From JBQTJJ01 sp052387235 (GTDB lineage Bacteria; Actinomycetota; Acidimicrobiia; Acidimicrobiales; GCA-2861595): a stretch of 42,802 bases of DNA. The DNA is taken from NCBI GenBank assembly GCA_052387235.1, contig JBQTJJ010000057.1, positions 1-42,802 of the forward strand. Direction: 5' to 3'. Of this stretch, positions 16,310-23,698 are shown piece after piece. A model generated the notes under the pieces. The model worked only from the letters and a program-made list of their open reading frames with translations. It did no database searches and was not told the DNA's origin. The position numbers and the translations under genes are program-made. Numbering within the stretch: position 1 is the stretch's first letter; the number at the start of each line of letters is the position of its first letter.

Positions 16310-17113
16310 CTACTCGGCGGCCGGGGCGGGGGGGGCGCCGTCGGTGGCCGGCGGGGCGGCGGTGTCGGCCGGGGCGGCCGGCGGGGTGGCGGTGTCGGCC
16401 GGTGCGGCGACCTCGGCCGGTGCGGTGGGATCGGCCAGCAGCTCGGCCAGCTCGTGGTTGAGGATGCGGCGGAAGGCCCGCCGCCCGCCGGACCGCTCCA
16501 GCACCGCCACCTCGAGGTCGGCCGGCTGCAGCGTGCGCTCGGGACCGGCCAGGGCGGTCCTCGCCGCCCGCAAGGCCGCTCCCAGTGACCACCCGTCCGT
16601 GTAGGCGGCCGCCACCCGCTCGCGCAGGGCGTCGGCGTCGCCGCCGAGAACGGCGAAGTGGTCCTCGTCGTAGATCGTGCCGCTGAAGTCGATGTGGTAG
16701 AGCTGGTTCGCGCCCTCGGACCCGGCCGGCGCCACCTCCGCCACCAGGATCTCGACCTCCATGGGCTTGATCTCCCGGGTGAAGACCTGGCCCAGCCACT
16801 GGGCGTAGGCGTTGGCCAGGGACCGGGCGTCGACGTCCTCCCGGCTGTACTCGTAGCCCTTGACGTCGGCGTGGCGCACGCCGCCGACGCGCAGCTGGTC
16901 GAACTCGTTGAACTTCCCCACCCCCGCGAACGCGATCCGGTCGTAGATCTCGCTGATCTTGTGCAGGGTGCGGGACGGGTTCTCGGCCGCCAGCAGGATG
17001 CCGTCGGCGTACTCCAACCCCATGAGGGACCGGCCCCGGGCGATGCCCTTGCGGGCATAGTCGGCCTTGTCCTTCATCATCTGCTCGGGAGCGACGTAGA
17101 AGGGCATGCTCAT
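16310..17113 (-). CDS. prcA: 20S proteasome alpha subunit
   Basis: The protein has 267 residues. The N terminus SMPFYVAPEQMMKDKADYAR forms the gate and H0 helix of bacterial alpha subunits, followed by the alpha signature RKGIARGRSLMGLEYADGILLAAEN. No propeptide or catalytic Thr is expected. It forms the outer rings that dock Mpa. The C terminus (about 233-267) is a Pro/Ala low-complexity tail built on a duplicated ten-residue unit. Its ATG overlaps the prcB stop (ATGA), which gives the expected coupling of the two subunits. Confidence 0.96.
   Translation of the reverse strand: MSMPFYVAPEQMMKDKADYARKGIARGRSLMGLEYADGILLAAENPSRTLHKISEIYDRIAFAGVGKFNEFDQLRVGGVRHADVKGYEYSREDVDARSLANAYAQWLGQVFTREIKPMEVEILVAEVAPAGSEGANQLYHIDFSGTIYDEDHFAVLGGDADALRERVAAAYTDGWSLGAALRAARTALAGPERTLQPADLEVAVLERSGGRRAFRRILNHELAELLADPTAPAEVAAPADTATPPAAPADTAAPPATDGAPPAPAAE
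16347..16406. repeat. Tandem 30-base repeat in the prcA 3' end
   Basis: Two adjacent 30-base copies (16347-16376 and 16377-16406) differ at two positions. They encode the repeated PADTA-x-PPA motif of the PrcA tail. Confidence 0.8.
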
Positions 17114-17901
17114 GGGTGCATCCCCCGGTTGGTGCGGCGGTCGATGAGGGACTTGAAGCGCTCCGCAACCTCGGCCTCCGAGACCCGGGTGAAGCCGTCG
17201 GCGGAGATGGTGGCGATCACGGGGTAGATGCCGCGCACCGGGTCGGGGCCACCGGTGGCGCTGTCCTCCTCGGCCGCCTCGTAGAGGCTCTGGATGGCCA
17301 GCTCCAGGGTGGCGTGCAGGTCCATGCCCTCGTTCCACCCCAGCTTGATGGTGGTGCGGGCGTCCCTTCCCCCGGAGCCGTCGGCGTGGTAGTCGGCCTC
17401 CTCGTAGCGCCCGCCGGTGACGTCGTAGGTGAAGATCCGTCCCCGCCGGCGCCGCAGGTCGTAGCCGGCGAAGATCGGCACCACGATCAGCCCCTGGAAG
17501 GCCATGGCCATGTTGGCCCTGATCATCCCGGCCAGCTGGTTGGCCTTGCCCTCCAGGCTGAGGGCGGCTCCCTCCACCTTCTCGTAGTGCTCGAGCTGGA
17601 GCTGGAAGAGCTTCACCATCTCCATGGCCGGGCCGGCGGCACCCGCGATGGCCACCCCGGAGTGCCGGTCGGCCGGGTAGACCTTCTCCATGTTCCGGTG
17701 GGCGATGGTGGACCCGGCGGTGGCCCGCCGGTCGCCCGCCATCACCACCCCGTCGGCGTAGCGGACGGCCACGATGGTGGTGGCGTGGGTGACGGTGGCC
17801 TCGTCGACCTCGAATCGGGGCGACTCCCCGTGGAGACGCCGCAGGAGGGCCGAGAAGCTGGGCCCGGGGTCCTCCGGAGGCGTGAAGAGCGGCAGGTTCA
17901 T
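17110..17901 (-). CDS. prcB: 20S proteasome beta subunit
   Basis: The protein has 263 residues: a propeptide of 40 residues, then the mature N-terminal Thr41 in HA-TTIVAVRYADGVVMAGDRRAT. The catalytic Lys is presumably within the AGDRRAT/VYPADR region, as in other beta subunits. This is the proteolytic subunit that degrades pupylated proteins delivered by Mpa. It lies 24 bases downstream of the endonuclease VII-like gene, closer than that gene is to pup. No clear ribosome site is seen, but TAGCCT lies 10 bases before the ATG. prcBA could therefore be fed by its own promoter and by read-through from the nuclease promoter. Confidence 0.97.
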   Translation of the reverse strand: MNLPLFTPPEDPGPSFSALLRRLHGESPRFEVDEATVTHATTIVAVRYADGVVMAGDRRATAGSTIAHRNMEKVYPADRHSGVAIAGAAGPAMEMVKLFQLQLEHYEKVEGAALSLEGKANQLAGMIRANMAMAFQGLIVVPIFAGYDLRRRRGRIFTYDVTGGRYEEADYHADGSGGRDARTTIKLGWNEGMDLHATLELAIQSLYEAAEEDSATGGPDPVRGIYPVIATISADGFTRVSEAEVAERFKSLIDRRTNRGMHP

Positions 17902-17911
17902 GGCCCGCCGG

Positions 17912-17917
17912 AGGCTA
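17912..17917 (-). promoter_or_regulatory. Possible -10 element for prcB
   Basis: TAGCCT lies 10 bases before the prcB ATG, between the nuclease stop and prcB. No -35 is visible. Confidence 0.35.
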
Positions 17918-17925
17918 GCGGGGAA

Positions 17926-18474
17926 CTACGCCGGCCGGCGCACCAGCTCCTGGAGACGGCGGACGACGGCCTCGCTCTTCGGCACCGGTCCGAGGTAGTG
18001 CAGCGCAGCTGCCAGCCGGTCGTGGTCGTCGTCGAAGTCGCCCAGGGCGTTGTTGCAGCGGAAGCACAGCAGGCCCCGGATCCGCCCGGTCGTGTGGTCG
18101 TGGTCCACGTGGAGGGCGATGTCGGTACGCGGCGGCCGGCCGCAGATGGCGCAGACGCCGTCCTGCTCGGCCAGTAGCTGGTCGTAGTCCTCCGGCGTGA
18201 TGCCGTACTTGCGCTTCAGGTAGCTCTTCCGGTCCGAGATGCCCTTGCGGCCGGAAGCCCTGTAGGCAGCATGACGGGCCGCCTCGCGCTCCGGGTTCGC
18301 GATCTTCCAGCGCTTGACCCGCTCGCGGGTGGGCTCCGGGTTCTCCCGGTACCGCTCGGCCCGGGTGGCGAGGTTGCAGCGCTTGCACTCGTTGCGGTGC
18401 CCGTCCCGCATGCCGGCCATGGCATAGAACTCGGTGAGGGGCAGTTCCCTTTTGCAGATTCGGCATCTCTTCAT
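17926..18474 (-). CDS. Endonuclease VII-like HNH nuclease inside the proteasome locus
   Basis: The protein has 182 residues. The N-terminal zinc finger uses Cys4, Cys7, Cys30 and Cys33. A basic helical linker follows (about 40-90). The C-terminal HNH/endonuclease VII domain has CAIC (108-111), the metal motif HVDHDHTTG (122-130), GLLCFRCNNALGD (135-146) and two zinc cysteine pairs. Phage T4 endonuclease VII resolves branched DNA; family membership suggests cutting of branched or damaged DNA, but the substrate here is unknown. All catalytic residues look intact. The ATG at 18474 lies seven bases after a TAGAAT -10 whose promoter spacer holds a LexA-type box. It separates pup from prcB; I recall a similar gene at this place in some Streptomyces but cannot verify it. 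Confidence 0.85.
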   Translation of the reverse strand: MKRCRICKRELPLTEFYAMAGMRDGHRNECKRCNLATRAERYRENPEPTRERVKRWKIANPEREAARHAAYRASGRKGISDRKSYLKRKYGITPEDYDQLLAEQDGVCAICGRPPRTDIALHVDHDHTTGRIRGLLCFRCNNALGDFDDDHDRLAAALHYLGPVPKSEAVVRRLQELVRRPA

Positions 18475-18498
18475 GTTCCCAATTCTATTGGGAACATG
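18472..18498. repeat. 12-base perfect inverted repeat over the nuclease start
   Basis: CATGTTCCCAAT and ATTGGGAACATG flank a 3-base centre (TCT). The palindrome includes the start codon and the -10 of the endonuclease VII-like gene and shares bases with the LexA-type box. It may be a second operator or an mRNA-level element. Confidence 0.85.
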
Positions 18499-18511
18499 TG
18501 TTCGTCGTCAA
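18482..18511 (-). promoter_or_regulatory. Promoter of the endonuclease VII-like gene
   Basis: On the minus strand TTGACG (18511-18506) and TAGAAT (18487-18482) are separated by 18 bases. This is the best match to a primary-sigma promoter in the window. The start ATG begins eight bases after the -10, so the mRNA should be leaderless or have at most one leader base. Confidence 0.75.
18492..18503. promoter_or_regulatory. LexA-type SOS box in the promoter spacer
   Basis: GAACATGTGTTC fits GAAC-N4-GTTC, the core of the Gram-positive/actinobacterial LexA operator. It is placed between -35 and -10, where bound repressor would block RNA polymerase. Confidence 0.75.
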
Positions 18512-18546
18512 GGAGAAATGGGCCCTGACCTGCTTTTTTGTACGTA

Positions 18547-18744
18547 CTACTGTCCGCCCTTCTGAACGTATGACCTAACGAAGTCCTCTGCATTCTCTTC
18601 GAGCACCTCGTCGATTTCGTCCAAGAGCTCGTCCAGCTCGGCCTTGATCTTGTCCCCTTGTTTCGACTCGGCAGGCGCGGTCTCCTCGACCTCCTCGGCC
18701 TGCCGGGTGGTCGTCTGCTTCTTCTTCTGCTCTCGCTCTGCCAT
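18547..18744 (-). CDS. pup: Prokaryotic ubiquitin-like protein Pup
   Basis: The protein has 65 residues: a disordered Lys/Gln/Glu-rich N terminus (needed for unfolding by Mpa), a central helix-forming segment (33-52) that binds the Mpa coiled coil, and the conserved end AEDFVRSYVQKGGQ. The final Gln means it must be deamidated to Glu by Dop before ligation by PafA. A GGAGG ribosome site overlaps the end of dop, so it is probably co-transcribed with dop. Codon use is visibly less GC-biased than in its neighbours, as the low-complexity composition would produce. Confidence 0.97.
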   Translation of the reverse strand: MAEREQKKKQTTTRQAEEVEETAPAESKQGDKIKAELDELLDEIDEVLEENAEDFVRSYVQKGGQ

Positions 18745-18760
18745 GAGTGTCGACTGCCTC

Positions 18761-20251
18761 CTAGGAGCCCAGCCGCTCGAGCAGCTCGGCTGGGCTGGAA
18801 CATCCGTCCAACAACGTATCGACCATCGAGGCCGTTCCTTTGAGCGGCTCCATCATCGGAACCCGGCGCAGCGGGTCGCTGCCCAGGTCGAACACGAGTG
18901 AATCCCAATTCGCGGCCGCGATGGAGGATGCCCAGCGCTGCAGGCAGCGGCCGCGGAAGTAGGCCCTGGTGTCGGGGGGCGGCTCGGTGACCGCCTCGAG
19001 CACCGACTCCTCGCTGACCAGGCGCTCCATAGCCATCTTGGCGAACAGGGAGCGGCCCGGCTCCAGCGAGTGGTACTGGAGGTCCATGGCCGCCAGCTTG
19101 GAGTCGGTCCAGGAAAGGCCGTGGCGGTCGCGGTAGGCGCCCACCATGCGGTACTTGGCCACCCAGTCGAGTTGGTCGGCCAGCTCCATGGGATCGCTCT
19201 CGAGCGCGGTGAGCACCGCCTCCCAGCGCCGGAGCACCTCGGTTCCCACGTCGGCCCCCAGGACCTCGACTCCCCGGTCCTCGGCGTACTTGCGGGCCAG
19301 GTCGAAGTACTCCCACTGGACCTCGAGGGCGGTCATGCGCGTGCCGTCGGCCAGCTCCACCGGCTCCCGGAGGGAGAGGTCGTAGGAGATCCGGCGCAGG
19401 GCCCGCACCGGGGTGGCCAGGGTGAAGTCCCGGTCGCCGAACCAGTCGTCCTCGATCATGGCCAGGACGAGGGCGGTGACGCCGACCTTCAAGAAGGTGG
19501 CGACCTCGGACATGTTGGCGTCGCCCACGATGACGTGGAGCCGCCGGTACTTGGACGCGTCGGCGTGGGGCTCGTCCCGGGTGTTCACGATGGGCCGCTT
19601 GAGCGTGGTCTCGAGGCCCACCTCCTCCTCGAAGAAATCGGCCCGCTGGGTGAGCTGGAACGGCACGTCGAGCCCACCGGTGGATGCCGCCTCGCTCCCC
19701 ACCTTGCCGGCCCCGCAGTACAGCTGGCGGGTGACGAAGTGGGGCATGACGTGCTGCACGATCCGGCCGAACGGCACCTGCCGGTCGACCAGGTAGTTCT
19801 CGTGGGTCCCGTAGGAGTTGCCCTTGCGGTCGGAGTTGTTCTTGTAGACCGCGATGCTCTGCCCGGGCGGGAGGAGCCGTGCCGCCGCCTCCATGGAGCG
19901 GACGAGGATCCGCTCCCCGGCCTTGTCGTAGCGCACGCACTGCAGGGCGTCGGCGCACTCGGGCGTGGAGAACTCGGGGTGGGCGTGGTCGACGTAGTAG
20001 CGGGCGCCGTTGGTGAGCACGGCGTTCACCAGGTGGGTCTCGACCTCGGGGGCGACCGTGCCCTCCCGGGCGAAGCCCCGGGCGTCGTTTCCGGGGGACT
20101 CGTCCTCGAAGTCCCATCCGACCTTGCGCGCCAGCTCGCTCACATAGGCGTTGATGAGCACCGACGACGCCGCGATCGGGTTCGACTCGCCGGCGCCACG
20201 GTGCACGATGCCGTACTCCGTCTCGATGCCGCAGACCTTGGCGATGGCCAC
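18761..20251 (-). CDS. dop: Pup deamidase/depupylase Dop
   Basis: The protein has 496 residues. It deamidates the Pup C-terminal Gln and removes Pup from substrates. Features are GIETEYG (8-14), the Dop-specific loop region around SPGNDARGF (52-60), the catalytic Asp88 in YYVDHAHPEFSTPE, YKNNSDRKGNSYGTHENYL and NTRDEPHADASKYRRLHVI. The Dop loop and the greater length separate it from PafA. The GTG start is preceded by TAGGGT six bases upstream with no good ribosome site, so leaderless expression is likely, independent of mpa (55-base gap). Confidence 0.96.
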   Translation of the reverse strand: MAIAKVCGIETEYGIVHRGAGESNPIAASSVLINAYVSELARKVGWDFEDESPGNDARGFAREGTVAPEVETHLVNAVLTNGARYYVDHAHPEFSTPECADALQCVRYDKAGERILVRSMEAAARLLPPGQSIAVYKNNSDRKGNSYGTHENYLVDRQVPFGRIVQHVMPHFVTRQLYCGAGKVGSEAASTGGLDVPFQLTQRADFFEEEVGLETTLKRPIVNTRDEPHADASKYRRLHVIVGDANMSEVATFLKVGVTALVLAMIEDDWFGDRDFTLATPVRALRRISYDLSLREPVELADGTRMTALEVQWEYFDLARKYAEDRGVEVLGADVGTEVLRRWEAVLTALESDPMELADQLDWVAKYRMVGAYRDRHGLSWTDSKLAAMDLQYHSLEPGRSLFAKMAMERLVSEESVLEAVTEPPPDTRAYFRGRCLQRWASSIAAANWDSLVFDLGSDPLRRVPMMEPLKGTASMVDTLLDGCSSPAELLERLGS

Positions 20252-20257
20252 CCTGCG

Positions 20258-20263
20258 ACCCTA
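20258..20263 (-). promoter_or_regulatory. -10 element for leaderless dop
   Basis: TAGGGT, six bases (CGCAGG), then the GTG start of dop. No strong -35 is seen. Confidence 0.55.
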
Positions 20264-20306
20264 CCCCTCTACCCGTCGGATCCGGCGCCGCTCGGAACGG
20301 CCGGCA

Positions 20307-22079
20307 CTACAGGTACTGGCCGGTGCCGACCCGCTCGATGGCCCGCCCACCGGTGGGCTCCCCCTTGCCCTCGGACATGAGCACCCGGAGGAACACGATG
20401 CGCTCCCCCTTCTTGCCCGAGATCTTGGCCCAGTCGTCGGGGTTGGTGGAGTTCGGGAGATCCTCGTGCTCCTTGTACTCCTGGCGGATCGAGGCCGAGA
20501 GGTCGGACATGCGGATGCCCCGGCCCTCGCCGGCGATCTGGCGCTTGATGGCCAGCTTCTTCGCACGGCGCACGATGTTCTCGATCATGGCGCCGGACGA
20601 GAAGTCCTTGAAGTACATGACCTCCTTGTCGCCGTTCTGGTAGGTGACCTCGATGAACCGGTTCTCGTCGGTCTCGTGGTACATCTCCTCCACGGTGCGC
20701 TCGATCATCAACCGCACCGCCTTCTCGGCGTCACCCCCGCCGAGCGAGGCGACCTCGTCGGCGTCGAGCGGCAGGTCGGGCGTGAGGTAGCGGGCGAAGA
20801 TCTGGGCCGCGGCCCGCTCGTCGGGCCGCTCGATCTTGATCTTCACGTCGAGGCGGCCGGGCCTGAGGATGGCCGGGTCGATGAGGTCCTCGCGGTTGGA
20901 CGCTCCGATGACGATGACGTTCTTCAGCGTCTCCACGCCGTCGATCTCGGCCAGGAGCTGGGGGACGATGGTGGACTCCATGTCGGACGAGATGCCGGTG
21001 CCGCGGGTTCGGAACAGCGAGTCCATCTCGTCGAAGAAGACGATGACGGGCATGCCCTCCTCCGACTTCTCCCGCGCCCGCTGGAACACCAGGCGGATCT
21101 GGCGCTCGGTCTCGCCCACGTACTTGTTCAGCAGCTCGGGGCCCTTGATGTTGAGGAAGTAGCTCTTGGCGTTCTTGTCGCCGGTGACCTCTCCCACCTT
21201 CTTGGCCAGCGAGTTGGCCACCGCCTTGGCGATGAGCGTCTTGCCGCAGCCGGGGGGGCCGTACAGGAGGATCCCCTTCGGCGCCGGCAGCTTGTGCTCC
21301 ACGAACAGGTCGCGGTGGACGAAGGGCAGCTCCACCGCGTCGGTGATGGCCTCGATCTGGGTGTCGAGCCCGCCCACGTCGTCGTAGGAGATGTCGGGCA
21401 CCTCCTCGAGGATCAGCTCCTCGACCTCGGGCCGGGGCAGCCGCTCGAGCAGCATGCCGGTGCGGGAGTCCATGAGGACGGAGTCCCCCGACCGCAGGTG
21501 CTGGCCGGCCAGGGCCTCGGACAGCTCGACCACCCGCTCCTCGTCGCCGCGGCCCACCACGAGGGCCCGGGCCCGGCCGTCGAGCAGCTCCTTCAGGGTG
21601 ACGACCTCGCCCGACACCTCCTGGCTGCGGGCCAGGACCACGTTCAGCGACTCGTTGAGCACGACCTCCTGGCCCCGCTGCAGCTCCTCGACGTCGATCT
21701 CGGGGTGGAGGGCCACCCGCATCTTGCGGCCGCCCGAGTAGACGTCGACGGTGCCGTCGTCGTTGGTGGCCAGGTAGGTGCCGTAGGCCGACGGGGGCTG
21801 GGTGAGCTTGTCGACCTCCTCCCGCAGCGCCGCGATGTGCTCGCGTGCCTCGCGGAGGGTGTAGGTGAGCTTCTCGTTCTGCGACACGGCCTGGGCCAGC
21901 TGGCCCTTGGTCTCCAGGAGCTTCTCCTCGAGGGTCCGCACCCGCTTGGGGGCGTCGTGCAAACGCCGGCGGAGGGTGACGATCTCCTCCTCCAGCACCT
22001 TCACCTGCTCGTGGAGCTCCGCCGCGTCCTGCTCGTCGGCGTCGAGCCTCCCCTGCTGCTCCGAGTCCGTGGAGACCAC
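20307..22079 (-). CDS. mpa: Proteasome-associated ATPase Mpa/ARC
   Basis: The protein has 590 residues. An N-terminal coiled coil (about 15-92) binds Pup, followed by tandem OB domains (about 97-220). The AAA domain has Walker A GPPGCGKT (274-281), Walker B FFDEMDSL (348-355) and an arginine-finger region RPGRLDVKI. The C terminus GQYL docks into the proteasome alpha ring. It unfolds pupylated proteins and feeds them into PrcBA. The GTG at 22079 follows an AAGAGGAGGAG ribosome site and gives the normal length. TATGGT at 22102-22097 may be the -10. Confidence 0.97.
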   Translation of the reverse strand: MVSTDSEQQGRLDADEQDAAELHEQVKVLEEEIVTLRRRLHDAPKRVRTLEEKLLETKGQLAQAVSQNEKLTYTLREAREHIAALREEVDKLTQPPSAYGTYLATNDDGTVDVYSGGRKMRVALHPEIDVEELQRGQEVVLNESLNVVLARSQEVSGEVVTLKELLDGRARALVVGRGDEERVVELSEALAGQHLRSGDSVLMDSRTGMLLERLPRPEVEELILEEVPDISYDDVGGLDTQIEAITDAVELPFVHRDLFVEHKLPAPKGILLYGPPGCGKTLIAKAVANSLAKKVGEVTGDKNAKSYFLNIKGPELLNKYVGETERQIRLVFQRAREKSEEGMPVIVFFDEMDSLFRTRGTGISSDMESTIVPQLLAEIDGVETLKNVIVIGASNREDLIDPAILRPGRLDVKIKIERPDERAAAQIFARYLTPDLPLDADEVASLGGGDAEKAVRLMIERTVEEMYHETDENRFIEVTYQNGDKEVMYFKDFSSGAMIENIVRRAKKLAIKRQIAGEGRGIRMSDLSASIRQEYKEHEDLPNSTNPDDWAKISGKKGERIVFLRVLMSEGKGEPTGGRAIERVGTGQYL

Positions 22080-22096
22080 CTCCTCCTCTTGAAGCG

Positions 22097-22102
22097 ACCA
22101 TA
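22097..22102 (-). promoter_or_regulatory. Possible -10 element for mpa
   Basis: TATGGT lies 17 bases before the mpa start, with the purine-rich ribosome site in between. No good -35. Confidence 0.35.
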
Positions 22103-22169
22103 CACGTCCCCTGCAACTCCGACGACGATCCGGACCGGATTTACCTCGTCGATCCCGTGGAAACTCGGC

Positions 22170-22175
22170 TATGCT
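22170..22175 (+). promoter_or_regulatory. Possible -10 element for the ferredoxin gene
   Basis: TATGCT in the mpa/ferredoxin divergent region would give a leader of about 34 bases that includes the AGGAGGG ribosome site. Confidence 0.4.
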
Positions 22176-22215
22176 CCAATGTGCCGTACGGCAGGCACCG
22201 CAGGAGGGATCGCAC

Positions 22216-22455
22216 ATGGGAATGAAGGTCTGGATCGACCAGGACCTCTGCACGGGCGACGGCCTGTGCGAGGAGATCGCCCCTGCCGTGTTCACGCTGC
22301 TCGACGACGGCCTCGCCTACGTCAAGGAAGGCGCCAAGGTCTTCAACCCCGGCGGGTCCGATGCCATGGCCGTGGTGCCGCCCGGCATGGAGGACGAGAC
22401 CATCGAGTCCGCCGAGGAGTGCCCCGGCGAGTGCATCTTCATCGAGACCGACTGA
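22216..22455 (+). CDS. Small [3Fe-4S]-type ferredoxin
   Basis: The protein has 79 residues. The cluster ligands fit the single-cluster actinobacterial ferredoxin pattern: Cys-x5-Cys in DLCTGDGLC (10-18) and the distant CPGEC near residue 73. Such ferredoxins carry electrons to cytochromes P450 or other oxygenases. The extra Cys in CPGEC and the middle gap leave a [4Fe-4S] cluster possible. AGGAGGG eight bases before ATG 22216 fixes the start. It is divergent from mpa and convergent with the MarP-like gene. No redox partner is in the window. Confidence 0.85.
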   Translation: MGMKVWIDQDLCTGDGLCEEIAPAVFTLLDDGLAYVKEGAKVFNPGGSDAMAVVPPGMEDETIESAEECPGECIFIETD

Positions 22456-22479
22456 GGGCCTGCGAGTCGACTACGGCCT

Positions 22480-23658
22480 CTACCCCGACGTGAGGCAGGG
22501 GCCGGCGGTGACGGCCCCGCCCCTCGGCACGGCCAGCACGGCCCGCAGCTCGCCGCTGGTGACGGCATAGGCGGTCTCGGCCTGGTCGGGGGCGATGGCG
22601 AAGGCCACTCCCATCACGGCGCCGGACTGGTTGACGAGGGCGGCCCCGGAATCGCCGGGCTTGAGCGAGGCGGCCAGGATGAACACGTCGCGGCGGGTCT
22701 GCTGCGAGTCGTAGAGGTCCCGGCCCACCGCCTCCACCTGCTGGCGCACCGCCGCCGGCGCGATCCGCAGCGGGTCCTGGCCGTTCGGGTGCCCGAGCAC
22801 GGCCCCGCGGTCACCGACCTTCCCGCTGCCGACGGGCAGGGCCGCCTGTCCCAGCCCGGGGACCCGCAGCACGGCGAGGTCCCGCCTCGGGTCGAACACC
22901 ACGATGGTGGCTTCCAGCCGGCGCCCGTCGGGACGGGTCACCTCGGTTGCGCCCGGCCGGTGCCCGGCCACCACGTGGGCGTTGGTCACCACGGTGTCCG
23001 GAGCCACGGAGAAGCCGCTGCCCTCCTGGGTGCGCCGGCACGCCTCCCCCGAGACCTTCACGGTGGAGGCGGCGGCCCGGCCGAGCACGGCGGGGTCGAT
23101 GCCGGTGGTGGCCGGAGGGGGCCCGATCTCGGGGGCGGGCCGGAGTGCCTCGAAGACCCTCGGGAAGTTGGTCTCCCCCACCACCCGCCGCAGGGCCTGG
23201 AGAGTGTCGGGCGGGGCCGGCAGCCGGCCGTCGATGAACCGGGCCACGGCCGAGGTGCGGGCCTGGCGGGCCACCGATCCCGGCACGTCGCCGATGGCCG
23301 GCAGCAGGAGCCAGACCGAGACCACCACGCCGACGACGCCCACCAGGGCGCCGATCCCGCTGTCCACCATCCGGAGGGGACCGATGGGAACGAACCGGCG
23401 CAGCTGGGAGCCGGCGAGGAGCCCGAGGCCCTGGCCCACGAACGCGCCGCCCAGCAGCACCACGCCGGCGACCAGCAGCTTGCTGCTGGGGTCGGGCCCC
23501 TCGAACGTGCGCACCGCGGCCGGGAGGAACCGGGCCGCCAGCATCAGGCCCAGGGCCAGGCCCACCCAGGAGACCACCCGGGCCAGGAACCCGAGGCGCC
23601 ACCCGCCCGCCGCCGCAGCCGCGGCAGCGACGACGATCATGAGGTCGAGGAGGTTCAC
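22480..23658 (-). CDS. marP: MarP-like membrane serine protease (CvpA plus trypsin-like)
   Basis: The protein has 392 residues. Four hydrophobic N-terminal segments (about 5-30, 32-50, 62-84, 100-120) form a CvpA/colicin-V-production type membrane domain. An extracytoplasmic chymotrypsin-like domain follows, with His228 (TNAHVV), Asp260 (DPRRDLAVL) and Ser337 (LKPGDSGAAL). Cys207 and Cys388 sit where mycobacterial MarP has its redox-sensitive disulfide. MarP is needed for acid resistance in M. tuberculosis and acts on a peptidoglycan hydrolase. GTG start; TAGCCT lies 10 bases upstream. Confidence 0.88.
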   Translation of the reverse strand: MNLLDLMIVVAAAAAAAGGWRLGFLARVVSWVGLALGLMLAARFLPAAVRTFEGPDPSSKLLVAGVVLLGGAFVGQGLGLLAGSQLRRFVPIGPLRMVDSGIGALVGVVGVVVSVWLLLPAIGDVPGSVARQARTSAVARFIDGRLPAPPDTLQALRRVVGETNFPRVFEALRPAPEIGPPPATTGIDPAVLGRAAASTVKVSGEACRRTQEGSGFSVAPDTVVTNAHVVAGHRPGATEVTRPDGRRLEATIVVFDPRRDLAVLRVPGLGQAALPVGSGKVGDRGAVLGHPNGQDPLRIAPAAVRQQVEAVGRDLYDSQQTRRDVFILAASLKPGDSGAALVNQSGAVMGVAFAIAPDQAETAYAVTSGELRAVLAVPRGGAVTAGPCLTSG

Positions 23659-23668
23659 GGTGGCGGCG

Positions 23669-23674
23669 AGGCTA
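23669..23674 (-). promoter_or_regulatory. Possible -10 element for the MarP-like gene
   Basis: TAGCCT lies 10 bases before the GTG start; the same hexamer and spacing occur before prcB. Confidence 0.35.
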
Positions 23675-23698
23675 GTGGCGAGCCCGTGGAACGCAGGG

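Noticed and set aside
17926..18474. Homing endonuclease or mobile element inserted in the proteasome locus
   Set aside because: No intein, intron, target duplication or terminal repeats are seen, neighbouring genes are intact, and the gene has a well-formed regulated promoter.
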